Positions 35,940 through 44,708 of a stretch of 64,000 nt of DNA are shown here, piece by piece. How positions within the stretch are numbered: the stretch's first letter is position 1; the number at the start of each line of letters is the position of its first letter. The notes beneath the pieces were generated by a model, which had not been told where the DNA came from, did no database searches, and saw nothing but the letters and a program-made list of their open reading frames with translations. Made by a program: the position numbers and the translations under genes. This DNA is from DASXUG01 sp036504995 (GTDB lineage Bacteria > Pseudomonadota > Gammaproteobacteria > Burkholderiales > Methylophilaceae), in assembly GCA_036504995.1 (NCBI GenBank), contig DASXUG010000007.1, positions 69,026-133,025 of the forward strand. The letters run 5' to 3'.

Positions 35940-36968
35940 CTATTCAAAGCCCTCAAGCACAATTTTTCCGATGCTGGTACCGCTCTCCAGCATGGCATGC
36001 GCTTGTTTTAGGTGATGCGCATTAATGGCGCCAAAGTGATGATTCACAGTGGATTGAATTAAGCCTTTATCTACCAAATGCGCAATTTCGTTTAAAGTTT
36101 CGTGTTGTTTAATCATATCTGCTGTTTTAAACAGTGAGCGGGTAAACATCAGCTCCCAGTGCAGTGAAACGCTTTTGCGCTTTAGCTGCCTAAAATCAAA
36201 AAGTTCTGGGTCATCAATTAACGCGAACTTGCCCTGTGGTTTGATGGCTTTCACAATCTCATCAAAGTGCTGGTCAGTGTTGGTTAGACTAATAATGTAA
36301 TCTACCTCTGGACAACCTAAGGCTGCTAATTGTTGCGAGATAGGTTGGTGATGGTTGATTACATCATGCGCGCCTAATTTCTTGAGCCAAGCGATGCTTT
36401 CAGCGCGTGAAGCCGTACCAATCACGCGTAGGTCAGTCAGCTGAGCCGCCAGCTGCACTAAAATTGACCCCACGCCACCAGCTGCGCCGATGACCAATAG
36501 GGACGCTTGCTCAAGCCCTGCACCAGACTGTGCTTTGGGGGGAATGGCGAGCCGATCAAACAGCAACTCATAAGCGGTCAGTGCAGTAAGCGGCAGAGCG
36601 GCTGCGGTAGCAAAGTCCAGACTTTTTGGCTTTAGCCCGACGATGCGTTCATCCACCAATTGTAATTGGCTGTTGCAGCCAGCTCTTGAAATATCGCCCG
36701 CATACCAAACTTCATCACCCACTTTAAATAGGCTCACTTGGCTACCTACTGCAACCACCACCCCAGTAGCATCCCAGCCTAGCACCTTGGCATTGCCAGT
36801 AGGCGGTGCGGAGTTGCGTCTAACTTTAGTGTCGACTGGGTTAACTGCTATCGCTTTTATTTCAATCAATAAATCGTGCTCCAGAGGTTGGGGCGTTGGC
36901 AGTTCAATATCGACCAACGCATCTTCGGCAGTAATGGCTTGACTGGTGTAGTAGGCGACAGCTTTCAT
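35940..36968 (-). CDS. Zinc-type alcohol dehydrogenase-like (MDR) oxidoreductase
   Basis: A medium-chain dehydrogenase/reductase of 342 residues with the GroES-like N-terminal domain (AVNPVDTKVR, GWDATGVVVAVG) and a Rossmann domain carrying the NADPH-binding loop LLVIGAAGGVGSILVQLA. The catalytic zinc ligands of true alcohol dehydrogenases are absent, so it fits the zinc-independent quinone-oxidoreductase or enoyl-reductase branch (adh_fam_1/TIGR02817 type). Substrate is unknown. It lies 32 bp after the SDR gene on the same strand and opposite the LysR regulator, so induction by that regulator is likely. Confidence 0.87.
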   Translation of the reverse strand: MKAVAYYTSQAITAEDALVDIELPTPQPLEHDLLIEIKAIAVNPVDTKVRRNSAPPTGNAKVLGWDATGVVVAVGSQVSLFKVGDEVWYAGDISRAGCNSQLQLVDERIVGLKPKSLDFATAAALPLTALTAYELLFDRLAIPPKAQSGAGLEQASLLVIGAAGGVGSILVQLAAQLTDLRVIGTASRAESIAWLKKLGAHDVINHHQPISQQLAALGCPEVDYIISLTNTDQHFDEIVKAIKPQGKFALIDDPELFDFRQLKRKSVSLHWELMFTRSLFKTADMIKQHETLNEIAHLVDKGLIQSTVNHHFGAINAHHLKQAHAMLESGTSIGKIVLEGFE

Positions 36969-37000
36969 TTTTGATTCCTTAATGCATGGGGTGTGATAGT

Positions 37001-37747
37001 TTAGCGTAAACCGCCAGTGATAAATAAAGTCTCACCCGTAATCCAGGCAGAATCTTGTGAGGCAAAAAATACCACCGCTGGAGAAATGTCTTCGGGCTGG
37101 CCGATACGTCCCAATGGAGTAATAGATGCCATATGTGCGCTATTTTGAATAAAGCCAGTTTCATGCAAACCTTCGGTTTCCACCATCCCTGGGTTGATTG
37201 AGTTGACGCGAATTTTACGTGCTGCCAATTCCTTGGCTAAACTGCGGGTAATGGAATCTACAGCGCCTTTGGTCGAGCTGTACACAGATAAATCAGGAAT
37301 ACCCAAAGAGCTTACCACCGAACTGATATTGATAATGCTGCCGCCTGCTGCATTAAAGTGTTTTACAGCCTCTTGTGTGGTTAACAGCAAGCCAAGCACA
37401 TTTAAATCAATTTGTTGGTGAAAGTTATCTGCAGTAATTTCTGCCAGTGGGGCAGGTTGGTAAATGCCCGCATTATTGACCAGCACATCAATTGCGCCAA
37501 ATGCGTTCTTGGTTGCTGTAAACAAGCGCACAATGTCTTCTTGGTTTGAAACATCCGCTTTAACTGCAATGGCTTTGCCGCCAGCGCGTACAATTTCTGC
37601 AACAACGCTTTCTGCTGCCGTTTGGCTTTTTGCATAGTTCACTACAACTGCAGCACCTTCGGCCGCTAAATGTTTTGCTGTGCTAGCACCTATGCCTTTT
37701 GATGCGCCTGTAACGACAGCGACTTTACCTGCTAACTTCTGACTCAT
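37001..37747 (-). CDS. Short-chain dehydrogenase/reductase (SDR)
   Basis: A classical SDR of 248 residues with the cofactor loop VVTGASKGIGASTAKHLA, the NNAG motif (VLVNNAGIY), the active-site serine in IINISSVVSS, the catalytic YSSTK, and the RVNSINPGMVETEG stretch. It resembles FabG- or glucose-dehydrogenase-like enzymes, but the absence of a fatty-acid gene context argues against the housekeeping FabG. It is the first gene of a minus-strand run (SDR, MDR, EamA, DUF2798) divergent from a LysR regulator, the usual arrangement for an inducible detoxification or catabolic unit. Confidence 0.9.
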   Translation of the reverse strand: MSQKLAGKVAVVTGASKGIGASTAKHLAAEGAAVVVNYAKSQTAAESVVAEIVRAGGKAIAVKADVSNQEDIVRLFTATKNAFGAIDVLVNNAGIYQPAPLAEITADNFHQQIDLNVLGLLLTTQEAVKHFNAAGGSIINISSVVSSLGIPDLSVYSSTKGAVDSITRSLAKELAARKIRVNSINPGMVETEGLHETGFIQNSAHMASITPLGRIGQPEDISPAVVFFASQDSAWITGETLFITGGLR

Positions 37748-37803
37748 GATATTACTCCTTGACTGTTAAATGTTTGTTAAGTGAGTGCAGTATATTGTTA
37801 TGT

Positions 37804-37820
37804 TTATTTAAGATAAATAA
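37804..37820. promoter_or_regulatory. Possible operator between SDR and LysR genes
   Basis: TTATTT (37804-37809) and AAATAA (37815-37820) form an inverted repeat with a five-base spacer in the 115-bp divergent gap. Size and place suit a LysR-type regulator site (T-N11-A). AT-rich chance symmetry cannot be excluded. Confidence 0.35.
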
Positions 37821-37862
37821 GCTATTATTAGAAATACTGTTCAGTTTTATTGGATAATTAAG

Positions 37863-38810
37863 ATGGATAGATTCGATACTATGCTCGCTTTTACGCGGGT
37901 GGTTGAGCTTAAAAGCTTTACGCAAGCAGCGGCTTCTTTAAACATGCCTAAAGCCACATTGTCGGCGCAGGTGGTCGCTTTAGAGAAAAGGCTCAACGTA
38001 AAATTGCTGCATCGCACCACGCGTCAAGTGAGCGCAACCACAGACGGTGCGGCTTATTATGAACATGCTTTACGGCTGCTCAATGATTTAGAGCTTGCTG
38101 AGACCTCGCTAATGCAATCGCGTCAAGTGTATCGTGGTCGTTTGCGGGTAGATACTTCGTTGACGATTGCCAAACAAATATTGATTCCGAATTTGCATGA
38201 CTTTTTAAGTCGCTATCCTGAAATTGAGCTGGAACTAGGTTGCACCGACCGTACGGTAGATTTATTACAAGAGGGTGTTGATTGTGCCATCCGTGGTGGT
38301 ATGCCAATTGATGAATCGCTGGTGGCGCGTAAGTTGATTGAGACGAGTCCGATTACCTGTGCCAGCCCATCTTATTTAGAGCGTTACGACACACCAAAAA
38401 CACTGCAGGATTTGGCGGAGCATCATGTGATTCACTCGATCTCAACCAGAACGGGCAAGGTGGTGGGCTTGCGCTATTTGCAAGAGGGTAATCTTGTTAG
38501 TTATTCGGGCCGTAGAAAAATTGCCTTGAATGACATCAATGCTTGTTTAGAGGCTACGCTGGCAGGTATGGGGGTGGCGCAGCTTCCTTATATCAGCGCG
38601 AGAAAAGAGATTGCCCAAGGAAATCTTATTCGTATATTGCAAGATTTTCCTGCTGAAACCACTGCGGCTTATATCGTATATTTACAAAATCGGCATTTGT
38701 CAGCCAATGTGCGCGTGTTTGTAGATTGGGTAGTGGAATTGTTTGCTAAAGAGCAACAAACCTATCACAACACTTGCTGCTATAAGAAGCAGGACGCAAG
38801 TGTTGTGTAG
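37863..38810 (+). CDS. LysR-family transcriptional regulator
   Basis: The 315-residue product has the LysR winged helix-turn-helix (MDRFDTMLAFTRVVELKSFTQAAASLNMPKATLSAQV, with the recognition helix near residues 28-48) and a periplasmic-binding-like effector domain (about 90-295). It is of the CrgA/AaeR-like subgroup by its opening residues. It is divergent from the SDR gene and likely controls it. The last 17 residues (QTYHNTCCYKKQDASVV) are atypical and are encoded within a near-perfect DNA hairpin, suggesting that the original stop was changed. Confidence 0.92.
   Translation: MDRFDTMLAFTRVVELKSFTQAAASLNMPKATLSAQVVALEKRLNVKLLHRTTRQVSATTDGAAYYEHALRLLNDLELAETSLMQSRQVYRGRLRVDTSLTIAKQILIPNLHDFLSRYPEIELELGCTDRTVDLLQEGVDCAIRGGMPIDESLVARKLIETSPITCASPSYLERYDTPKTLQDLAEHHVIHSISTRTGKVVGLRYLQEGNLVSYSGRRKIALNDINACLEATLAGMGVAQLPYISARKEIAQGNLIRILQDFPAETTAAYIVYLQNRHLSANVRVFVDWVVELFAKEQQTYHNTCCYKKQDASVV
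38766..38807. repeat. 12-bp perfect inverted repeat at LysR 3' end
   Basis: CACAACACTTGC (38766-38777) and GCAAGTGTTGTG (38796-38807) are exact complements; inside, TGCT (38778-38781) pairs with AGCA (38788-38791), extending the stem with a four-base bulge. The hairpin lies in the last codons of the LysR gene. No T-run follows on the plus strand, so it is not a standard terminator on that side, though it may protect the transcript end. Confidence 0.6.
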
Positions 38811-38816
38811 TAATTA

Positions 38817-38847
38817 GCCGAGTGATTATGAGTCGATTCAAAATTTT
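38817..38847. repeat. Duplicated scrap of the folE2 3' end
   Basis: The 31 bases at 38817-38847 match 38938-38968 inside the folE2 coding end with about three differences (shared block GCCGAGTGATTATGA, then TCGATTCAAA). The copy lies 57 bp beyond the folE2 stop in non-coding DNA and would encode the same SIHNHSA-like peptide on the minus strand. It looks like a partial tandem duplication with decay. Confidence 0.65.
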
Positions 38848-38903
38848 AGCTTCGGCTCACCTAAAGGTTAGCCTGCACTGAAACTTCGAGTCTTGAACCG
38901 TTA

Positions 38904-39716
38904 TTAGACTCTTTTATCTTTCTCAATTAACGCGTAAGCCGAGTGATTATGAATCGATTCAAAGTTCTCTGACTCAACAATAAATTTATCGATACGTTTT
39001 TCATCGTTGAGTTTAGCCGCTACGTCGCGCACCATATCTTCGACAAATTTTGGGTTGTCATAAGCGCGTTCAGTGACAAATTTTTCATCAGGGCGTTTGA
39101 GTAAGCCGTATAGCTCGCAAGAAGCTTGATCTTCAACCATGCGAATAATTTCTTCAACCCAAATAAAGTCGTTGATCAAGGCGGTGACGGTCACGTGTGA
39201 ACGTTGATTGTGCGCACCGTAGTCAGAGATTTTTTTCGAGCAAGGGCAAAGGCTAGTCACTGGCACCAGCACTTTAACGGTAATATCAAACTTACCTTTT
39301 TTGATCTCGCCAATAAAGCTTACTTCATAATCTAACAAGCTTTGTACGCCTGAAATTGGCGCTGCTTTATTGATAAAGTAGGGGAAACGCATTTCCACAT
39401 AACCAGATTCGGCTTCAAGGCGCTTAACCATTTCACGCAGAATAGTTTCAAAAGACTCAATCGAAATCTCACGTTCATTCATGTTGAGAATCTCAACAAA
39501 GCGCGACATATGCGTACCTTTGAAGTTGTGCGGTAAATGCACATACATATCAAACATCGCCACCGTGTGTTGCACGCCGCCTGTTTTATCTTTGACTTTT
39601 ACTGGGTGGCGAATCGATTTGATACCGACTTTATCAATAGCCAAATGTCTGACATCAGGGGTATTTTGTACATCCTCGATAGGTGCGTTGTTGTGCAAAT
39701 CGTTAGCTTTGTTCAT
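38904..39716 (-). CDS. folE2: GTP cyclohydrolase FolE2 (type IB)
   Basis: Makes dihydroneopterin triphosphate, the first folate precursor, using a metal other than zinc where needed. The 270-residue product has the COG1469 features: VKVKDKTGGVQHTVAMFDMYVHLPHNFKGTHMSRF, the active-site cysteine in VTSLCPCSKKISDYGAHNQRS, and the closing ESIHNHSAYALI. Length is normal. It follows dxs by 44 bp on the same strand, separated by an inverted repeat. No Zur-like box was seen, although folE2 is often zinc-regulated. Confidence 0.96.
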   Translation of the reverse strand: MNKANDLHNNAPIEDVQNTPDVRHLAIDKVGIKSIRHPVKVKDKTGGVQHTVAMFDMYVHLPHNFKGTHMSRFVEILNMNEREISIESFETILREMVKRLEAESGYVEMRFPYFINKAAPISGVQSLLDYEVSFIGEIKKGKFDITVKVLVPVTSLCPCSKKISDYGAHNQRSHVTVTALINDFIWVEEIIRMVEDQASCELYGLLKRPDEKFVTERAYDNPKFVEDMVRDVAAKLNDEKRIDKFIVESENFESIHNHSAYALIEKDKRV

Positions 39717-39735
39717 GCGTTTTCTCTTTTAATAC

Positions 39736-39758
39736 GTATACTTAATACTTGAGTATAC
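39736..39758. promoter_or_regulatory. Inverted repeat between dxs and folE2
   Basis: GTATACT (39736-39742) and AGTATAC (39752-39758) are exact complements with a nine-base spacer, in the 44-bp gap upstream of folE2. The minus strand reads TATACT twice here, so it could be an operator overlapping a -10 element for folE2. It does not match the usual Zur or Fur consensus. Confidence 0.45.
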
Positions 39759-39760
39759 TA

Positions 39761-41617
39761 CTAGGTTAATTTTTTCTCAATTGCGGCAATAATGCCTGTA
39801 GCATTCAGACCGCATTCTGCCAACATGGTTTCATGTACGCCGTGCTCGATAAATATATCGGGTAGCCCTAAGCATAATGTTTGTGTGTAGAGGTTATTCG
39901 CTTGCATAAACTCCATCACCGCTGCACCCGCACCGCCCATAATGGCATTTTCTTCTACGGTCACTAGCAGTTGGTGTGTTGCGGCTAATTCGCGGATAAG
40001 CGCTTCATCAATCGGTTTCACAAAGCGCATATTGGCGACCGTGGCATCTAATTTTTCAGCGGCCGCTATTGCTGGAGTGACCATGCTACCAAAAGCGAGA
40101 ATGGCAACTTTTTGAATGGCGTTGTTGCTAGCATGGCGGCAGATTTCACCTTTGCCCAGCGCTAGCGCTTTCATGGTTTTTTGCGGTTTTACGCCAGTAC
40201 CTGAGCCGCGTGGGTAACGCACGGCAGTTGGCCCGTTGTGCTGAAAAGCGGTATACAGCATTTGTCTGCATTCATTTTCATCTGCGGGTGCCATCACCAC
40301 CATATTGGGGATGCAGCGTAAATAGGTTAAATCAAAGCTACCTGCATGGGTTGGACCATCTGCGCCTACAAGGCCTGCACGATCAATGGCAAATACCACT
40401 GGCAAGTTTTGCAGCGCAATATCGTGTATCAATTGGTCATAAGCGCGCTGTAAAAAGGTGGAGTAAATAGCCACGACAGGTTTTAGGCCGTCACACGCTA
40501 TACCAGCGGCAAAGGTAAGCGCGTGTTGTTCGGCAATGCCTACATCAAAATAGCGGGCAGGGTACTTTTCAGCAAAAGCATTTAAGCCCGAGCCATCACA
40601 CATGGCAGGGGTGATACCAATTAGGCGCTCATCTTGCTCTGCCATATCAACCAGCCAATCGCTAAACACTTGTGTGTAAGTTTTTTGGCTAGCGGTAGTA
40701 ACAGATTGCCCATTGCTTGGGTCAAATTTACCTACTCCGTGGAATTTGCCAGGGTTTTGCTCAGCGGGTTCAAAGCCATGTCCTTTTTGCGTAACCACGT
40801 GCAAAAACTGCGGCCCTTTAAGTTGGCGGATATTGCTTAACGTAGCGAGTAGCGTGTCTAAATTATGACCATCAATGGGCCCGATATAGTTAAAGCCAAA
40901 CTCTTCAAATAATGTGCCTGGTGTCATCATGCCTTTGACGTGTTCTTCGGCACGTTTGGCAAACTCCAGCATGGGTGGCATCACGCCTAATACTTTTTCA
41001 CCAGAACGGCGCACGCTATCATAAAAACGACCTGAAAGCAGCCGTGCCAGATAGTTTTGTAATGCACCTACATTGGGTGAAATCGACATATCGTTGTCGT
41101 TAAGCACTACCAATAAATTCGCATCCATTGCACCTGCGTTGTTGAGCGCTTCAAAAGCCATACCAGCCGTCATCGCGCCATCACCAATAATGGCGATTGA
41201 GCGCCGCTCAGAGCCACTTAATTTGGCTGCCACTGCCATGCCCAGTGCGGCAGAGATCGAGGTGCTGGAATGGCCTGTGCCAAAGGTATCAAATTCGCTT
41301 TCATGGCGACGAGGAAAGCCAGCAATCCCATTAGGTTTGCGTAGCTCGGCCATTGAGGCGCGTCTACCTGTTAAGATTTTATGCGGATAGGTTTGGTGGC
41401 CCACATCCCACACCAAACGGTCATCTGGTGTGTTGTAGATGTAATGTAAGGCAATGGTAAGCTCAACCACGCCGAGGTTAGACGATAAGTGGCCACCCGT
41501 TTGCGACACGCTATCGAGAATAAAGGTGCGTAGTTGCTCTGCTAGTTCAGGTAACTGTTTGCGATCAAGCTTGCGTAACTCGGTCGGGGAGTGAATAGTG
41601 TCAAGTAATGGATACAT
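39761..41617 (-). CDS. dxs: 1-deoxy-D-xylulose-5-phosphate synthase
   Basis: Thiamine-diphosphate enzyme joining pyruvate and glyceraldehyde 3-phosphate, the first step of the MEP isoprenoid pathway. The 618-residue product has the transketolase-like order: GHLSSNLGVVELTIALHY, the ThDP site IGDGAMTAGMAFEALNNAG, VLNDNDMSISPNVG, the central pyrimidine-binding FDVGIAEQHALTFAAGIA, and the C-terminal VTVEENAIMGGAGAAV. Length is normal. It lies 8 bp after ispA in an xseB-ispA-dxs run typical of proteobacteria. Confidence 0.98.
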   Translation of the reverse strand: MYPLLDTIHSPTELRKLDRKQLPELAEQLRTFILDSVSQTGGHLSSNLGVVELTIALHYIYNTPDDRLVWDVGHQTYPHKILTGRRASMAELRKPNGIAGFPRRHESEFDTFGTGHSSTSISAALGMAVAAKLSGSERRSIAIIGDGAMTAGMAFEALNNAGAMDANLLVVLNDNDMSISPNVGALQNYLARLLSGRFYDSVRRSGEKVLGVMPPMLEFAKRAEEHVKGMMTPGTLFEEFGFNYIGPIDGHNLDTLLATLSNIRQLKGPQFLHVVTQKGHGFEPAEQNPGKFHGVGKFDPSNGQSVTTASQKTYTQVFSDWLVDMAEQDERLIGITPAMCDGSGLNAFAEKYPARYFDVGIAEQHALTFAAGIACDGLKPVVAIYSTFLQRAYDQLIHDIALQNLPVVFAIDRAGLVGADGPTHAGSFDLTYLRCIPNMVVMAPADENECRQMLYTAFQHNGPTAVRYPRGSGTGVKPQKTMKALALGKGEICRHASNNAIQKVAILAFGSMVTPAIAAAEKLDATVANMRFVKPIDEALIRELAATHQLLVTVEENAIMGGAGAAVMEFMQANNLYTQTLCLGLPDIFIEHGVHETMLAECGLNATGIIAAIEKKLT

Positions 41618-41625
41618 AAATTCGG

Positions 41626-42531
41626 TTAAAAGCCACGCTGAGTAATAAATTGCGCCAGTTGTTGCAAGCGTTTAGCTTCATCGCCGTAAGCTGCAAGCGG
41701 CTCTATTGCGTGGTTATAGAGTTCTTGTGCCAATTCTTTCGCGCGTGGTAAGCCTAAAATGGTGACATAAGTGGGTTTATTGCTCATGGCATCTTTGCCA
41801 GCGGTTTTGCCCAAGGTGGCGGTATCGGCCTCGGTATCTAAAATATCATCTACCACCTGAAATGCCAGCCCGATATTTTGCGCATAGTGGTCAACGGCAG
41901 CAATGCGCGCATCCTCTACTCCGCCCACACTATAGCCGCCCAATAAAGCAGCTGCACGGATGAGTGCGCCTGTTTTGTGGATATGCATATGTTCCAGTTC
42001 AGTTTGCGTCAACTGTTGGCCTACACTGGCTAAGTCTATTGCTTGACCACCTGCCATGCCGCGTGAGCCACTGGCAAGCGCGAGAATATTCACCATGGCT
42101 AGCTGGTGACGCAGGCTAACGCCAGTTTCTGCCGCAGAAATTACCTGAAATGCAAGGGATTGCAACGCATCCCCCACCAGTAACGCTGTCGCATCATCAT
42201 ATTGCTTATGGCATGAGGGCTTGCCACGACGTAAATCATCATCATCCATGCACGGCATATCATCATGCACTAGTGAGTAGGCATGTATCATTTCTACTGC
42301 CGCAGCAGCAGCATCTGCCTGAGTTAATTGCTCGGTGGAGGGGTGGGTCTGGCAAAATTCGGCCGCCGCGTAAGCCAGCAAGGCGCGCACGCGTTTACCG
42401 CCACCCAAAATGGAATAACGCATCGCTTCATGCAAGCGTTGTGGGGCAATATGAATAGCTGGCAAATAGCTATCTAACACCTCTTCCATACGGGCTTGTA
42501 TGGACATAGACCATTGCTTGAAATCAGTCAT
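41626..42531 (-). CDS. ispA: Farnesyl diphosphate synthase
   Basis: Condenses isopentenyl and dimethylallyl diphosphates to farnesyl diphosphate. The 301-residue product has the first aspartate-rich motif in YSLVHDDMPCMDDDDLRRGKP, the second in FQVVDDILD, the GGKRVRALL start region and the KTGALIRAA helix. It lies between xseB (15 bp upstream) and dxs (8 bp downstream), so one transcript is likely. Confidence 0.97.
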   Translation of the reverse strand: MTDFKQWSMSIQARMEEVLDSYLPAIHIAPQRLHEAMRYSILGGGKRVRALLAYAAAEFCQTHPSTEQLTQADAAAAAVEMIHAYSLVHDDMPCMDDDDLRRGKPSCHKQYDDATALLVGDALQSLAFQVISAAETGVSLRHQLAMVNILALASGSRGMAGGQAIDLASVGQQLTQTELEHMHIHKTGALIRAAALLGGYSVGGVEDARIAAVDHYAQNIGLAFQVVDDILDTEADTATLGKTAGKDAMSNKPTYVTILGLPRAKELAQELYNHAIEPLAAYGDEAKRLQQLAQFITQRGF

Positions 42532-42546
42532 TTAAATGCTTGTCTG

Positions 42547-42849
42547 TCACTGGTTAGCGTCATCGTTGGTATAAGGTTGTAATTGTTGTGCCTCATTCAA
42601 AATACGCACTTGTTGCTCAACGTTATTGAGCGTTTGCTGGCAAAACTGCAATAACGCTGTACCGCGTTTAAAGGCAGAGAGTGATTGCTCAAGTGGTAAC
42701 TGGTTTGATTCCATCTGGCTAACGATAGATTCTAGTTCTTTGATGGCGGTTTCAAAGCTAGTGCCCGCTATAATGTCCGTTGCGGATTGTTGCAATGCAG
42801 ATTGGTGATCGCCGAGTGCCATTTCGGCTTGTTGTGTTTTTTTAACCAT
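42547..42849 (-). CDS. xseB: Exodeoxyribonuclease VII small subunit
   Basis: Small helical subunit of the single-strand-specific exonuclease VII. The 100-residue product has the XseB core SFETAIKELESIVSQMESNQLPLEQSLSAFKRG and FCQQTLNNVEQQVRIL (about residues 31-85), preceded by an N-terminal extension of about 28 residues that is longer than in E. coli (80 residues). An internal start is possible, but ATG 42849 begins the frame. It is first in the xseB-ispA-dxs run. Confidence 0.92.
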   Translation of the reverse strand: MVKKTQQAEMALGDHQSALQQSATDIIAGTSFETAIKELESIVSQMESNQLPLEQSLSAFKRGTALLQFCQQTLNNVEQQVRILNEAQQLQPYTNDDANQ

Positions 42850-42898
42850 CCGCTATTTTAACCCATTCGGGTAAAAATACAGCCAAAACGTGCAACAT

Positions 42899-43564
42899 TT
42901 AGCGCAGAATTTTGTTTAAAAAATCTCGGATATCGCTAATCTCTTCCATACTCACTGTGTGCGCCATGGGATATTCATGCCAATCCACTTGGTAATCATT
43001 TGATTTAAGCGCATTCAAAGAACGCTGTGCGCGACTCATGGGGATAACATTATCCACCGTGCCATGTGCCATAAAAATAGGGATATGTTTATTGGCTGGG
43101 CTTGCTTCTGCGGCAAGGGAACTTTCTAATGCTAAATAGGTAGAAAGTGCCAAAATGCCCGCTAATGGTTCGGTGTGGCGCAGCCCTGTTTGTAACGCAA
43201 TCGCCCCTCCTTGTGAAAAACCTACCAATACAATTTTTTTACTAGGAATGCCGCGTGCTACCTGTTGGGCAATCAGCTCCTCAATTTGCTGCTGCGTTGC
43301 ACGTATGCCAACTTCATCCTCTTGGCTATTGCCGCCAAAGGCAATAATGTCATACCAGCCAGGCATTTCATAACCATTGTTGGCGGTAATCGGGCGGTGT
43401 GGTGCATGCGGTAAAATAAAGCGCGTATTGGGAATTTTAAGCATCTGTACCACAGGCTCAAAATCATGACCATCTGCGCCCAAGCCGTGCAACCAGATCA
43501 CACTCGCGTGTATCGGCAGGGAAGTTTCTATGACAAGGCTATCAAGGCCTGTATGGCTGTGCAT
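42899..43564 (-). CDS. Carboxylesterase/phospholipase (alpha/beta hydrolase)
   Basis: The 221-residue cytoplasmic protein has the dienelactone-hydrolase-like esterase fold of the E. coli YpfH/Pseudomonas carboxylesterase II group: VIWLHGLGADGHDFEP with the oxyanion loop, the nucleophile in VGFSQGGAIAL, an aspartate in AHGTVDNVIP and the histidine in YPMAHTVS. All triad residues are present. The natural substrate is unknown (short acyl esters or lysophospholipids in relatives). It lies upstream of xseB on the same strand, 49 bp away. Confidence 0.9.
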   Translation of the reverse strand: MHSHTGLDSLVIETSLPIHASVIWLHGLGADGHDFEPVVQMLKIPNTRFILPHAPHRPITANNGYEMPGWYDIIAFGGNSQEDEVGIRATQQQIEELIAQQVARGIPSKKIVLVGFSQGGAIALQTGLRHTEPLAGILALSTYLALESSLAAEASPANKHIPIFMAHGTVDNVIPMSRAQRSLNALKSNDYQVDWHEYPMAHTVSMEEISDIRDFLNKILR

Positions 43565-43759
43565 ATTTATAATCCTAAAAGTGAACTAGTCTTGCATCTG
43601 CCTTGGATGATATTAAAAACCAAGCGCTTAGGCTATACTTTCTTAAAACAATTAAAATTTAGAATTGTATGAAAGCTAGTGATTTTTACGCGAATGCTAT
43701 TTCTGGTTCTAATGATTAAAATATTCGTACAAAGCTTACTTTAGCCAATAGGGGAGTTA

Positions 43760-44536
43760 ATGCAATTAAAAGTCTTAGGCTGTAGCGGCGGCATAGGCGG
43801 CGGGCTGCGCACCACCTCATTTTTGCTCGATGACGATATATTGATCGACGCGGGCACAGGCGTGGGCGATTTATCCATTGTGCAACTGGCTAAAATAGAC
43901 CATATCTTTATTACCCACTCTCATCTAGACCATATTGCCTATATCCCGCTATTGCTTGATACAGTGATGGAAACACGCAAAAAACCAGTGACGATTTACG
44001 CCACGGCAGAGACGCAACAAGCCCTCAAAAAACATCTATTTAACTGGCATATCTGGCCAGATTTTAGCCAAATCCCTAGTGCACACCAGCCTGTTATGCA
44101 ATATCAAACGATTGAGCTAGGTGAAGTTGTGACTTTAGGCGGGAGACAAATTACTGCACTACCAGCCAATCATGTGGTGCCAGCCGTGGGTTATCAAGTC
44201 AACAGCGGACAGGCTAGCTGGGTGTTTACGGGAGATACCACCAGTTGCCCCGAGTTTTGGGTAGCGGCTAATCAAATAGCCAATTTAAAATATTTGATTA
44301 TCGAAACCTCATATACCAATGCCGAAAGCGCCTTAGCAATGCAATCCAAACACCTATGGCCAACGCAGTTATTGCAAGATTTAACGCAATTACAAGGCGA
44401 TGCAGAGGTTTATATCACCCATTTAAAACCTGTGGGTGGCGAAGAGATTATGCAGGAAATAACATATGCATGCGAAGCGCAAGACTTGCGTTTTAAACCG
44501 CAGACTTTAAAGCAGGGACAGATTTTTAATTTCTAA
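43760..44536 (+). CDS. Metallo-beta-lactamase-fold phosphodiesterase
   Basis: The 258-residue product has the metal-binding motif THSHLDHIAYIPLLLD (about 50-65), an early aspartate in ILIDAGTGVG, the later histidine in LPANHVVPAVGYQV, and the aspartate in FTGDT. It fits the class-II 3',5'-cyclic-nucleotide phosphodiesterase-like group more than tRNase Z. Whether it cuts cAMP is not proven. A GGGGAG ribosome site precedes the ATG. It is single, 172 bp from the first pilin gene, which converges on it. Confidence 0.82.
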   Translation: MQLKVLGCSGGIGGGLRTTSFLLDDDILIDAGTGVGDLSIVQLAKIDHIFITHSHLDHIAYIPLLLDTVMETRKKPVTIYATAETQQALKKHLFNWHIWPDFSQIPSAHQPVMQYQTIELGEVVTLGGRQITALPANHVVPAVGYQVNSGQASWVFTGDTTSCPEFWVAANQIANLKYLIIETSYTNAESALAMQSKHLWPTQLLQDLTQLQGDAEVYITHLKPVGGEEIMQEITYACEAQDLRFKPQTLKQGQIFNF

Positions 44537-44551
44537 AAAGTAAATTAGTAG

Positions 44552-44577
44552 GGCGGAATAGTGAAATGTATTCCGCC
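44552..44577. terminator. Hairpin after the phosphodiesterase gene
   Basis: GGCGGAATA (44552-44560) and TATTCCGCC (44569-44577) form a perfect 9-bp stem with an 8-base loop, 15 bases after the stop at 44536. There is no clear T-run on the exit side, so it may act as an mRNA end-stabiliser or be a REP-like unit. Confidence 0.5.
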
Positions 44578-44627
44578 GTATGAAGTTCAGCAAGTTGCGT
44601 TTTAATGCATGGACCTTAAAAAGTCAA

Positions 44628-44656
44628 AGGGCAGAATATTCAATATATTCTACCCT
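44628..44656 (-). terminator. Candidate terminator downstream of first pilin gene
   Basis: AGGGCAGAATAT (44628-44639) pairs with ATATTCTACCCT (44645-44656) with one mismatch and a five-base loop. Read on the minus strand it follows the pilin stop by about 50 bases and exits into TTTGACTTTTTAA, which fits an intrinsic terminator. Confidence 0.55.
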
Positions 44657-44708
44657 CTGAGGTGATGCTGTTCGGCGCATTACACTTTGCTATTACGCCC
44701 TACGCTAG

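Noticed and set aside
44660..44705. Second REP-like repeat after the pilin genes (GGCGCATTAC and TTACGCC)
   Set aside because: The two arms do not pair properly when written out, so it is not reported as a hairpin.
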